Positions 8,273 through 16,679 of a DNA stretch of 64,000 nt are shown in pieces. The position numbers and the translations under genes are program-made. The notes under the pieces are model-generated. The model saw only the letters and a program-made list of their open reading frames with translations. It was not told where the DNA came from and ran no database searches. The stretch's first letter is position 1; each line of letters begins with the position of its first letter. Source of the stretch: Aliishimia sp963922415 (GTDB taxonomy: Bacteria; Pseudomonadota; Alphaproteobacteria; Rhodobacterales; Rhodobacteraceae); NCBI GenBank assembly GCA_963922415.1, contig CAWUIP010000003.1, forward strand, positions 29,753 through 93,752, read 5' to 3'.

Positions 8273-9841
8273 ATGGCCGCGCAAGACTTACCAATCAACA
8301 CAAGCGCCACAGCAATTCAGCTTGCCGAAACCATTTTTGGCGCAGGCGCTACAATTGAAAATGCGACCTATACCGGTGATCCCCTCAGCTCCGGTATCTA
8401 TAGCCAAGGCGCCACCATTGGGGAAAACGTTGCCCCTGCGGATACAGGCGTCATCCTGTCCACAGGGCATGTCGGCAGTTTCACCAACGCGGCAGGCGTC
8501 GAAAACCAGTTTGCGGCCATCACAACAGATACAAGCGGCACAGATAATTTGGCTGCGTTCAATGCCGAGGCAGGGTCAAGCACATTCGACGCCTCTTACC
8601 TCGACGTTGACTTTCGAACAGATGCAGACGTCATGACGATGCAATTTGTGTTTTCGTCCGAAGAGTATCCCGAATTTACGAACTCAATTTATCAAGATTT
8701 CGTCGGTGTTTGGATTAACGGAAGCAAAGTCGAGATAGGTGTCGGTGACGGTGACATTGACCCAGGCAATGTGAACGCCTCGACCAACGCAAATCTGTTC
8801 GTCGACAACACCAACAGCGACTTTAACACAGAGATGGACGGCTTCACGCTGACGCTGAGTCTGACAATCCCAGTGTCCAGCAGCGGAGTGAATTCGCTCC
8901 GGATCGCGATCGCTGACGTGGCAGATCCAAACTACGATTCCAGCCTATTGATCGCCGCCAACTCCGTTCAAACGGCCCTTGTCGCGCAGACCGATACGTA
9001 TTCCGCAAATGCGAATGCAACAAAGACAATTGATGTCTTGGCAAATGACCTCGCCGCACCGAGCGCGAGCCTAACGATCACACACATCAACGATACACCC
9101 GTTTCAAGCGGCAGCACCGTTTTGCTTCCAAGCGGCCAACAGGTGCAGGTCAATGGAGACGGCACGCTCACACTGATCGCAGATGGCGATATCGAAGACT
9201 ACGCGTTCACGTACAAAGTCAGCGACGGCACGAATAACGACATCGGCATCGTAAACGTCAGCCAGGTGCCATGCTTTGTCGCCGGGACATTGATCGACAC
9301 GCCGGCAGGGCCTGTGCTTGTCGAAAATCTGAAAGCTGGGGATTTCGTGACGACGCGCGATCACGGCCCGATGCCGTTACGCTGGACTGGGCAAAGAAAA
9401 ACACGCGCAGAGGGTGCGTTTGCCCCCATTTCCATCGCTGCCGACACATATGGCAGCCACGGGCGGTTGTTGGTCTCGCCGCTCCACCGGATCTTGATCC
9501 GCGATGTCCTGGCACAGCTGCTGTTCGGCGAAGAAGAAGTTCTGGTTGCCGCACGCGACCTGGTCAACGGGACATCTGTCTTGCGACGCGCAGGCGGCTC
9601 AGTGACCTATGTGCACCTTCTCTTCGATCAGCACCAAGTTGTGTATGCTGAGGGTCTGGCAACCGAGAGCTTTTTACCCGGCCCGCAGACAAAGCACAGT
9701 TTTGAAAGCGAGATCGTGGACGAGATATGCGCTCTTTTCCCTGATCTCGATCCTGTAACCGGCAATGGATATGGTCCTCCAGCACGACGCGCTTTGCGCC
9801 GCTTCGAGGCGCAACTCTTGGCAAAGGCGCAGGCGGCATGA
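8273..9841 (+). CDS. choice-of-anchor L / Hint domain protein
   Basis: 522 aa, start backed by AAGGTAGAG upstream of ATG. Three parts. Residues about 15-235 match the choice-of-anchor L module of secreted proteins (GVILSTGHVGSFTNA, FSSEEYPEF, FVGVWING). Residues about 240-330 look like a cadherin/Ig-like repeat (TKTIDVLANDLAAP). Residues about 335-500 are a Hint (intein-like) domain with block-A cysteine VPCFVAGTLIDTPAG, LKAGDFVTTRDHG, and the block-B-type His in LLVSPLHRILI. Hint domains can self-cleave; here self-processing is inferred. No classical signal peptide is seen, so export may be type I. The stop overlaps the next gene by 4 nt. Confidence 0.88.
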   Translation: MAAQDLPINTSATAIQLAETIFGAGATIENATYTGDPLSSGIYSQGATIGENVAPADTGVILSTGHVGSFTNAAGVENQFAAITTDTSGTDNLAAFNAEAGSSTFDASYLDVDFRTDADVMTMQFVFSSEEYPEFTNSIYQDFVGVWINGSKVEIGVGDGDIDPGNVNASTNANLFVDNTNSDFNTEMDGFTLTLSLTIPVSSSGVNSLRIAIADVADPNYDSSLLIAANSVQTALVAQTDTYSANANATKTIDVLANDLAAPSASLTITHINDTPVSSGSTVLLPSGQQVQVNGDGTLTLIADGDIEDYAFTYKVSDGTNNDIGIVNVSQVPCFVAGTLIDTPAGPVLVENLKAGDFVTTRDHGPMPLRWTGQRKTRAEGAFAPISIAADTYGSHGRLLVSPLHRILIRDVLAQLLFGEEEVLVAARDLVNGTSVLRRAGGSVTYVHLLFDQHQVVYAEGLATESFLPGPQTKHSFESEIVDEICALFPDLDPVTGNGYGPPARRALRRFEAQLLAKAQAA

Positions 9842-10929
9842 CGTGGATCGCTCTTGACGACGGTCGTAAGCGGCTGTTCGCGCTTGGCGGTTTAGGGAGG
9901 GGCACGGTTTCAACGCCACCGGAAGCTTCAAACCCGCGCTACGCAATGCCACGTGGCACACTGATGATCGAAACATCGCTTACCGGTGAAGAACGGCCAG
10001 AACGCCTGGTCGGATTTGCTGCGCGCGACCAACCAGCCAAACGCGCGTTTGAGTTGCGGCTGGTTCCCGGCGGTGGCGTGACAATGGTTCATGCGTTCGG
10101 CCCCGACGTTCGGCATATCGCGTTAGGCCCAAAGCACGAGCTGCAAATCGTCACGCTGCGGATCACGTATTCCTGGGACGTCAGTGCGCGGCAGGCGCGG
10201 CTGAGCATCGAGCAGCCGGGTGAGATTTCCGTCGCAACAAAGACGTTGAACGACCCGTTGCCAATGTTGATCGGGGACCTGTTCGAGTTGTTCCATCCTA
10301 CCACGCCGCAGTCCAACGCGATGGTTTTTGCGGCTCTGTCGACGGACGTCGAACCTTTGGGTCCCACACCGAGCATTGCACCCAGCGCACCTATTGCAAC
10401 GGCATTTGGGTGGAAGGCGCTTGGAGACCTGCATCGCGGTGATACGGTTCTGGGTCAGGAGGGATTCAGCGAGCCCATCCTTTACAACATCCAGCGTGAT
10501 GTCCCGGCCGCAGGCAGTTTTCGGCCAATTCGACTGCGTGCACCCTACTTTGGGTTGCGAAGCGATGTCGTCGTCGCACCAAGCCAGCAGATCGTGATAT
10601 CAGGCTCACATGTCGAGTACCTGTATGGGTGCGAAGCTGTCCGGGTCCCTGCCGCGCATTTGGTCAACGGAACTGCGGCACGCCTCGCTCCGAGCGGCCC
10701 TGTCATCCGCTATGCCGCCGCGTTAATGCCGAACAACGACCGCTTGACGATCTCAGGCGGACTCTTTGAGAGCCTTTTCTTAGGACGGCAGCGCCGAAAT
10801 GCCGAATTGATGCGTCTGTCACAGCTGGCAGACGTTCCACGGATCAACCTTCCAGAGCATCGCGCCCCCACAGACCCCGTTTTGGATGCCTTCGAGGCCA
10901 TCACTTTAGCCGAGCTGCGTGCCGCTTAG
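9838..10929 (+). CDS. degenerate Hint-domain protein
   Basis: 363 aa, ATG in an ATGA overlap with the preceding Hint gene, so translation is probably coupled. The C-terminal half aligns by eye with the neighbour's Hint domain: ALGDLHRGDTVLG matches LKAGDFVTT, and AAHLVNGTA matches ARDLVNGTS. The block-A cysteine is absent (IATAFGWKAL) and the block-B His is replaced (VVVAPSQQIVI). Autoprocessing is therefore unlikely. The N-terminal 170 residues resemble no family I can name. Possibly a partner or structural paralogue of the upstream protein. Confidence 0.8.
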   Translation: MTWIALDDGRKRLFALGGLGRGTVSTPPEASNPRYAMPRGTLMIETSLTGEERPERLVGFAARDQPAKRAFELRLVPGGGVTMVHAFGPDVRHIALGPKHELQIVTLRITYSWDVSARQARLSIEQPGEISVATKTLNDPLPMLIGDLFELFHPTTPQSNAMVFAALSTDVEPLGPTPSIAPSAPIATAFGWKALGDLHRGDTVLGQEGFSEPILYNIQRDVPAAGSFRPIRLRAPYFGLRSDVVVAPSQQIVISGSHVEYLYGCEAVRVPAAHLVNGTAARLAPSGPVIRYAAALMPNNDRLTISGGLFESLFLGRQRRNAELMRLSQLADVPRINLPEHRAPTDPVLDAFEAITLAELRAA

Positions 10930-11279
10930 TCTGCGTCTATGGTGCCGTCGTCAAAGAATGGCGTCACCTGAGCCACAATGACTGCGTTCTCGTCCAAGGC
11001 GCGTTGCATCAATGCGCGTTCATCGCCGTCAATCACGTGACCGCCTGCCTCGCGGTCTGCCGTGGTCCCGTGGCCCGTGACATCCAACGGCGCCATGTCA
11101 GCTTGCTTTAGGATCGCCACGGTTTCCCGTACGGCTTCCGCTTCGTCAACACCGCTGGCATAGCACATCAGCGCCGCCCCTGTGCTGGCGTCAGGAAGGC
11201 CGTCGCCCGATTTCCGGCCAACCTCCACGACAAGAGTGTAGACCTCTTGTGGGCGGCGCGGCTTGTCTGTCTTGCTCAT
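10926..11279 (-). CDS. conserved hypothetical protein
   Basis: 117 aa from the ATG at 11279 (MSKTDK). A longer frame to 11339 would overlap the upstream gene. The protein is acidic and soluble with no membrane segment or signal; it contains VYTLVVEVGRKSG, EAEAVRETVAILKQ and a tail ending in FFDDGTIDAD. I do not recognise a characterised family. Same strand as the thioredoxin/CcdA pair, 40 bp downstream of it. The last 4 bp overlap the end of the Hint gene on the other strand. Confidence 0.72.
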   Translation of the reverse strand: MSKTDKPRRPQEVYTLVVEVGRKSGDGLPDASTGAALMCYASGVDEAEAVRETVAILKQADMAPLDVTGHGTTADREAGGHVIDGDERALMQRALDENAVIVAQVTPFFDDGTIDAD

Positions 11280-11319
11280 AGGCCGCAGCCCTAACGCAAG
11301 CACACGGCGCTGAAAAGCA

Positions 11320-11739
11320 CTAGGATGACTGCGACGCACTCAGCCCAGTGTCCAACAGGGCTTTGATCTGCGATTTGCCGGTTCCAGCAACGATCCTGCC
11401 AAGTTCCTGATCACCTTTGAGCACAATAAGGGTCGAACGACGTGGAATGCGCCTGTCACGCGTGACAGGTGCGCGCCCAAAATCGTCCCAATCCACGCGC
11501 ACGAATACCAGGTTTGCGTCGTAGGCAGGGTTTTCCGCGCGAAGCGCATTGATGACACGTTCTTGCCGCGCGCAGGTGCTGCACCATGATGCGGAGTAGT
11601 CGACAAGGACCGTTTTGCCCGCCTGAAGCGCCGAATTGATGGGATCGCTGTTAGAAAATTCAATCCAGCCACCAGCGAGCGCTTTGAACGGGGCTGCAAT
11701 AAAACCGACAGAGGCTGCTAAAAACGTGCGACGCAACAT
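11320..11739 (-). CDS. exported thioredoxin-like protein
   Basis: 139 aa from the ATG at 11739, preceded by AAGGAG. The N-terminus LRRTFLAASVGF followed by AAPFKALA resembles a twin-arginine or Sec signal. The mature part has a thioredoxin fold with redox pair VDYSASWCSTCAR (CxxC). The usual cis-proline loop reads PRRSTLIVLKGD, so Ser sits where Pro is expected. It lies 22 bp downstream of the CcdA-like gene, which suggests that CcdA passes electrons across the membrane to this protein. Confidence 0.85.
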   Translation of the reverse strand: MLRRTFLAASVGFIAAPFKALAGGWIEFSNSDPINSALQAGKTVLVDYSASWCSTCARQERVINALRAENPAYDANLVFVRVDWDDFGRAPVTRDRRIPRRSTLIVLKGDQELGRIVAGTGKSQIKALLDTGLSASQSS

Positions 11740-11761
11740 TCGGGATACTCCTTGTGAAGGG

Positions 11762-12475
11762 CTAAAGCGAAACGGAAAGATCGACCAACCACGCGGGCAG
11801 CGCATTGATGGCCCAGGCATCGATCATGTGATGCACACGGAAAAGGATCATTAGGCCGACAGCCACGAAAACGCCGCCTAGGATCGGTTTTGACTGGGCT
11901 GCGAGACCGCGCAAACGCTGGGCCCGCGCCCGTATAAACTCCTGCCCACCCAAACCGATCCCGAGGATCAGGGTGGATACACCAGCGGCGAAGAACACCA
12001 TAATGAGAAAGGCCCAAAGCAGGCTTTCGCCCGCGGCAGCCAAGGCAATCGCACCGCCAAGTGTGGGACCAATACAGGGGGACCAAACAGCTCCGAGGAG
12101 AAGACCCCCTAAGAATTGGCTGCTCAAACCCGTGCCTGCGCCGGTGCCCATCGCTGAATCTGCGCGGCTGGAGACGCCGGCCATCGCAAATTCAAAGCGT
12201 TGCGAAAGCTGCGGCACCAGGAGCACAGCTCCGAAGATCAGCATCGCCACTGCCCCGGCCTGCGACAGGACTGTTTCATCTAGGCCGATGGCATAGCCGA
12301 CGGTTGAAACAAGCATACCGAACGCGACAAACGAAAGGCTCATCCCGGCGGCCAAGGCCACGGGACCATAACGATTTGCATTCAGTGCAGACACCAACAC
12401 GATCGGCAGCACCGGCAAAACACAAGGGTTAATGAGGGTCAGCAGACCGGCAAGATAGGCAAAGATCAGATCCAT
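11762..12475 (-). CDS. CcdA/DsbD-type transmembrane thiol reductant transporter
   Basis: 237 aa from the ATG at 12475; a GTG at 12484 is an alternative start. About six hydrophobic helices are visible. The two redox cysteines lie in TLINPCVLPVLP (helix 1) and GAVWSPCIGPTLG (about residue 140), the classic paired-Cys signature of CcdA and the DsbD beta domain. The family carries reducing equivalents from cytosolic thioredoxin to the periplasm for cytochrome c maturation or protein repair. Forms an operon with the thioredoxin-like gene. Confidence 0.93.
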   Translation of the reverse strand: MDLIFAYLAGLLTLINPCVLPVLPIVLVSALNANRYGPVALAAGMSLSFVAFGMLVSTVGYAIGLDETVLSQAGAVAMLIFGAVLLVPQLSQRFEFAMAGVSSRADSAMGTGAGTGLSSQFLGGLLLGAVWSPCIGPTLGGAIALAAAGESLLWAFLIMVFFAAGVSTLILGIGLGGQEFIRARAQRLRGLAAQSKPILGGVFVAVGLMILFRVHHMIDAWAINALPAWLVDLSVSL

Positions 12476-12534
12476 GCCGGTCACATAGTGCGGCGCGGGC
12501 GCTCCCGCACCTCACCTTCGTGTTATGCTTTATG

Positions 12535-13362
12535 TCAGTCGCGCAAGAGGTCGTTGATCCCGGTCTTTGACCGCGTCTTTTCGTCGACCCGCTTGACGAT
12601 GACAGCGCAGTAAAGATGGACGCCATTTTTGGATGGCATGGACCCAGCGACCACGACGGAATAAGGCGGCACCTCACCGTAAATGACCTCGCCGCTGTCG
12701 CGATCCAGGATTTTGGTGGACTGGCCGATAAAGACGCCCATCCCCAGCACAGAGCCTTCGCGCACGATGACGCCTTCGACAACTTCGGACCGTGCCCCGA
12801 TAAAGCAATTGTCTTCGATAATCGTCGGCCCAGCTTGCATCGGCTCTAGAACGCCGCCGATGCCAACACCGCCCGAAAGGTGTACGTTTTTGCCAATCTG
12901 GGCGCAGGACCCCACCGTGGCCCAGGTATCAACCATAGTTCCCCTATCGACATAAGCGCCGAGGTTCACGAAGGACGGCATCAGAACAACGCCAGGGGCG
13001 ATAAAAGCCGACTTGCGCACAACGCAGTTTGGTACAGCGCGAAAGCCTGCCGCCTTCCACTGATTGTCGCCCCATCCGGCGAATTTGCTGTCGACCTTAT
13101 CCCACCAGCTGCTGCCTTGCGGACCGCCGGTTTGCGCCTCCATGTCCTTCAACCGAAACCCAAGCAACACGGCCTTCTTGGCCCACTGATTCACGTGCCA
13201 GGTGCCGTCGTCCAACCGTTCGGCCACGCGAAGGCTGCCAGCATCCAGCGCGGCGAGCGTATCTTCAATCGCCTCTCGCGTTTCGCCTGTGGTGCCGGGG
13301 GTGATGCCATCGCGCGCGTCCCATGCGGCTTCGATGGCGGTTTCCAGTTGCGCGTTGGACAT
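12535..13362 (-). CDS. dapD: 2,3,4,5-tetrahydropyridine-2,6-dicarboxylate N-succinyltransferase
   Basis: 275 aa from the ATG at 13362 with AAGGGAAAA upstream; this is the normal family length. The enzyme transfers succinyl from succinyl-CoA to tetrahydrodipicolinate in the lysine/murein precursor pathway. Seen: an N-terminal helical part, then a left-handed beta-helix of hexapeptide repeats (GVVLMPSFVNLGAYVDRG, VHLSGGVGIGG, CFIGARSEVVEGVIV). PPYSVVVAGSMPSKNG near the end is typical of the DapD C-terminus. It pairs with dapE in this window, so this organism uses the succinylase route. Confidence 0.96.
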   Translation of the reverse strand: MSNAQLETAIEAAWDARDGITPGTTGETREAIEDTLAALDAGSLRVAERLDDGTWHVNQWAKKAVLLGFRLKDMEAQTGGPQGSSWWDKVDSKFAGWGDNQWKAAGFRAVPNCVVRKSAFIAPGVVLMPSFVNLGAYVDRGTMVDTWATVGSCAQIGKNVHLSGGVGIGGVLEPMQAGPTIIEDNCFIGARSEVVEGVIVREGSVLGMGVFIGQSTKILDRDSGEVIYGEVPPYSVVVAGSMPSKNGVHLYCAVIVKRVDEKTRSKTGINDLLRD

Positions 13363-13509
13363 GCGTTTTCCCTTCTTCGAGTCGCGCGCGGGTATAACGG
13401 CCTTCATCGGGAAGGTCACGTCTTGTGGGGGGCTGAATGTGGTGCACCGTCGACTTCCGCCCGCAGGGGAAATGTCCTACAGAGTAATTCAGGTTGGTTC
13501 GAAAACGCT

Positions 13510-13923
13510 CTAGGCGTCTTCGTAACACACTAAGGAATGGACAAGATCCCACACCGCGTATCCCGACAGGGTTTCGGGCTGCAACACGCGCGGCAGGCCA
13601 AAGTCATTCAAGGCCTGCGCCACGATATCGTCAGAGAGTTGAGCCCGCATCGTCCAGTCTGGGAACAGTCTTTCGCCGATTTCGTCAAATAGCAGGAGTT
13701 CACAGCCCGTGTGCCGCGGATCTTGGAAAATGCGGGTGATCAAGCGGGTCAGAACTTGTCGATCGCCTTCCAACACTTGGAAGAAATACCCGTCATGGAC
13801 CACCAATCCGCCAGTCACGTTTCGCTGGGCATTACGTACCTGCGCGTGCGCGACAATATCCGCCACAACCTGCTGATCGTTGTCCAGTCTCTTTGAAAAA
13901 TAGGCGGCATGATACAGGCGCAT
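13510..13923 (-). CDS. stand-alone BLUF-domain blue-light photoreceptor
   Basis: 137 aa, essentially one BLUF domain and a short helical tail. BLUF proteins bind FAD and respond to blue light by rearranging hydrogen bonds around the flavin. The key residues are present at the expected spacing: Tyr8 (LYHAAYFS), Asn31 (VRNAQRNVTG), Gln49 (GYFFQVLEG), Trp90 and Met92 (FPDWTM). No output domain is attached, so signalling must go through a protein partner. Neighbours are biosynthetic genes and do not reveal the partner. Confidence 0.9.
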   Translation of the reverse strand: MRLYHAAYFSKRLDNDQQVVADIVAHAQVRNAQRNVTGGLVVHDGYFFQVLEGDRQVLTRLITRIFQDPRHTGCELLLFDEIGERLFPDWTMRAQLSDDIVAQALNDFGLPRVLQPETLSGYAVWDLVHSLVCYEDA

Positions 13924-14004
13924 ATTTTGTCCGTCGCAAAGTATGGCGATAAGCCTGCACCAAACAGGTGAAGATCAGGATAACACCACACAACCTTAGG
14001 TTTA

Positions 14005-14940
14005 TCAACCTATCGGATCAGGCGCCGGATTGGCGCCGCAGATCAAAACCGCAACACGCTCGTCGGGTGTGGGCTTATAAGCGCCGCTCAAAAGCGCTGC
14101 CAGCGCGGCAGCGCCGCCGGGCTCGACAATTTGCCGAAGGTCTTGCCACAGAACCGTTTGCGCATGTGCAATGTCCGCATCTGACACAGTCACGCTCACA
14201 GTTTCGGTGCTTTGGGCTAAGCCAAAACAAATCTCGCCAATTTTGCGTGCGCCTAAGGAGTTGGCGGCTATGCCGGACACCTCAACATCAACTGGATGGC
14301 CTGCGGCCAATGCTCTATTTAGCGCCGCGCAAGTCTCAGGCTCTACCGCAACCACTCTGCGTCGACCGGCCAACCAACCCAAAGCCCCGCCGATCAGGCC
14401 ACCACCGCCGACCGCAATCAAAACCGTGTCCGCCGCAAGCCCTTGTTCTTCCCATTCACGCAAGACCGTACCTTGGCCGAAAACGGTGCCCGGAGCATCA
14501 TAGGCATGGATTTGTGCAGCACCAGTCTCTGCCTCAAAGGCTTGGGCGGCGGCCAATGCGTCAGCATAGGCACCGGGCACAACCTGCAAATCTGCGCCAG
14601 CGCGCCGAATAAGATCAATTTTGGCGGGGCCTGCAATTTCGGGAACAAAGATTCGCGACCGGTATCCTAAGACCGATGCCGCATAGGCGACGGCGGCTCC
14701 GTGATTGCCGCCGCTGGCCGCGACGACGCCTGCGCTGGGAACATCCATCGAAAGGAGTGAATTAAAAGCGCCACGAGGTTTGAAACTACCGGTATGCTGC
14801 AGATGCTCCAGTTTCATCTCCACCGTCGGCTGGAACCACGATAACTCAGCCTCCAAAACAGGTGTTTGACGCACCAAACCTGAAACTCGTGCGGCCGCCG
14901 CCGAGATTTCCGACTGCATATCCACGTGATCTTCAGTCAT
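14005..14940 (-). CDS. threonine/serine dehydratase-type PLP enzyme
   Basis: 311 aa, fold-type II PLP enzyme of the threonine dehydratase/serine racemase group. The PLP lysine lies in GSFKPRGAFNSL (about residue 52) and the phosphate-binding glycine loop is VGGGGLIGGALG. NHGAAVAYAA is the Asn-containing segment that contacts the cofactor. There is no C-terminal ACT regulatory domain, so it resembles catabolic TdcB or serine/hydroxyaspartate dehydratases more than IlvA. The exact substrate is not decided by sequence. Confidence 0.9.
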   Translation of the reverse strand: MTEDHVDMQSEISAAAARVSGLVRQTPVLEAELSWFQPTVEMKLEHLQHTGSFKPRGAFNSLLSMDVPSAGVVAASGGNHGAAVAYAASVLGYRSRIFVPEIAGPAKIDLIRRAGADLQVVPGAYADALAAAQAFEAETGAAQIHAYDAPGTVFGQGTVLREWEEQGLAADTVLIAVGGGGLIGGALGWLAGRRRVVAVEPETCAALNRALAAGHPVDVEVSGIAANSLGARKIGEICFGLAQSTETVSVTVSDADIAHAQTVLWQDLRQIVEPGGAAALAALLSGAYKPTPDERVAVLICGANPAPDPIG

Positions 14941-15079
14941 AAGGCGTCTCCCTGTCTTGCAGCCATTCTGTTTCCTTCACATGTTGCCAAAGACGGGGTC
15001 AACCCTCGCAAAAGCTGTCGGCTCTAGCGCTGCGGCACATCCCGCGCTACCAAGGCTCGGTTCAGAAGGGACCAAAATA

Positions 15080-15922
15080 ATGCATGACGACCGCCCCAGC
15101 CCGTTTCGCGACGCGACAACTGATCGCGAAACCATGCGATCTGTACCGCAAACACCGCAAACCGACGCCCCCGCGTATCGCCTGGCCTTTGCAGATGAAG
15201 ACTTTCTGTGTCGCGACGAGCTGCGTCCTGTACGGCTGCAACTTGAACTTCTGAAGCCAGAACTGATGATGGCCGAAGCAGGGATTGAAAGCACAGTTGT
15301 CCTCTTTGGCGGCGCACGCATTCCAGAACCCGCCGAGAAATCCAAGGCCAGAACGCAAACCCTGGCAGACCTGTCTGCCTTCTATGACGAAGCACGCGTG
15401 TTCGCCAAACTGATGACGGAACGATCCCTACAGTCCGGTGGACGCGAGAATGTCGTGGTAACGGGCGGTGGCCCAGGCGTGATGGAAGCGGGAAACCGGG
15501 GCGCCGTCGATGCGGGTGGACACTCTATTGGTCTTAACATCGTGCTGCCGCATGAACAGGCGCCAAACCCCTACGTGACACCCGAACTCTGTTTCAACTT
15601 CCACTACTTCGCCGTGCGCAAAATGCACTTTCTTATGAGGGCCCGCGCCATTTGCGTCTTTCCCGGTGGGTTTGGGACGCTGGACGAACTCTTTGAAGCG
15701 TTAACGCTCATTCAAACCGGACGGATGGAGCGTGTACCGTTTTTGCTCTTTGGCCAAGCGTTTTGGGAGCGCATCATCAATTGGGATGCGTTGAGCGAAG
15801 CAGGCACGATTTCTGCCGATGACCTCGATCTATTTCGGTTTGTTGAAAGCGCGGAACAGGCGTTGCAGGTCATTGACGCGTGGCCGCCCATCAAAAAGCG
15901 CGACTCAATACCCGGACGCTGA
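15080..15922 (+). CDS. LOG-family (TIGR00730-like) protein
   Basis: 280 aa from the ATG at 15080 with GAAGGG upstream. The lysine-decarboxylase-like Rossmann domain has the LOG signature: VVVTGGGPGVMEAGNRGA and CVFPGGFGTLDELFE. Family members characterised as cytokinin phosphoribohydrolases hydrolyse nucleoside monophosphates; some bacterial members act on AMP. An N-terminal extension of about 80 residues precedes the core. The end lies 3 bp from the end of yggS on the other strand. Confidence 0.9.
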   Translation: MHDDRPSPFRDATTDRETMRSVPQTPQTDAPAYRLAFADEDFLCRDELRPVRLQLELLKPELMMAEAGIESTVVLFGGARIPEPAEKSKARTQTLADLSAFYDEARVFAKLMTERSLQSGGRENVVVTGGGPGVMEAGNRGAVDAGGHSIGLNIVLPHEQAPNPYVTPELCFNFHYFAVRKMHFLMRARAICVFPGGFGTLDELFEALTLIQTGRMERVPFLLFGQAFWERIINWDALSEAGTISADDLDLFRFVESAEQALQVIDAWPPIKKRDSIPGR

Positions 15923-15924
15923 GG

Positions 15925-16581
15925 CTAAGCCAGTGCTGTGCGCACGCCAAAGATCGCAGATCCCACGCGGACATGGGTTGCGCCAAAAGCGATCGCTTGA
16001 TCGAAGTCTGCACTCATCCCCATAGAAAGCTGTGTCAGCCCATTGCGGGCTGCGATTTTTGCCAAAAGCGCAAAGTGAAGCGAAGGCGCTTCGTCTGCGG
16101 GCGGGATGCACATCAATCCTGCGACAGGAAGGTCCAGACGGCGACACGACTCCACGAAAGCGTCGGCCTCGTTCGGCATGACGCCAGCTTTTTGCGGCTC
16201 TTCCCCTGTGTTGACCTGCAGAAAGAGCGTCGGGCAGTGGCCCAACTCTTGGGCCAAGCGCGCTATAGATGTTGCCAGTTTTGGACGGTCGACAGAGTGT
16301 ATCGCGTTTACCAGTTGCATGGCCGCGCGGGCTTTGTTGGTCTGAAGCGGGCCGATCAAGTGAACTTGGGCATCTGGGAAAGTTTCGCGGAAGCCTGGCC
16401 ACTTGGTCTGTGCTTCTTGAACGCGGTTTTCCCCAAAGACACGGTGACCCTGGTCCAGGACAGCGCGGACGCGTTCGTTGGGCTGCACCTTACTTACGGC
16501 AATCAACGTGACGTCGCCAGGTTGACGCCCGGCCTTGGTCTCGGCTTGTTGGATCTGCGCGTTGATTTCGGCCAAGGACAT
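15925..16581 (-). CDS. YggS/PLPBP family PLP homeostasis protein
   Basis: 218 aa from the ATG at 16581. The family is a single-domain TIM-barrel PLP binder without known enzymatic activity that keeps vitamin B6 and amino-acid pools balanced. Seen: TLIAVSKVQPNERV, where the Lys binds PLP, FGENRVQEAQTKW, HLIGPLQTNKA (usually HFIGxLQxNK), SVDRPKLA, LMCIPP and LSMGMSADFDQAIAFGATHVRVGSAIFG at the C-terminus. The upstream frame to 16656 would run into the porin terminator and is rejected. Confidence 0.94.
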   Translation of the reverse strand: MSLAEINAQIQQAETKAGRQPGDVTLIAVSKVQPNERVRAVLDQGHRVFGENRVQEAQTKWPGFRETFPDAQVHLIGPLQTNKARAAMQLVNAIHSVDRPKLATSIARLAQELGHCPTLFLQVNTGEEPQKAGVMPNEADAFVESCRRLDLPVAGLMCIPPADEAPSLHFALLAKIAARNGLTQLSMGMSADFDQAIAFGATHVRVGSAIFGVRTALA

Positions 16582-16626
16582 ATCTGGAACCTCCACATTG
16601 ACTGGTCGCAGATTGGTCCTGAATTG

Positions 16627-16654
16627 AAAAGGGGCAGCGCTTGCGCACTGCCCC
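16627..16654 (-). terminator. Rho-independent terminator of the porin gene
   Basis: On the minus strand, a 7-bp stem GGGGCAG/CTGCCCC with a 10-nt loop is followed directly by TTTT. It lies 25 bp after the porin stop and before yggS, so porin is probably monocistronic. Confidence 0.8.
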
Positions 16655-16679
16655 AAAACTCTAGGTATGTCAGATCAAC

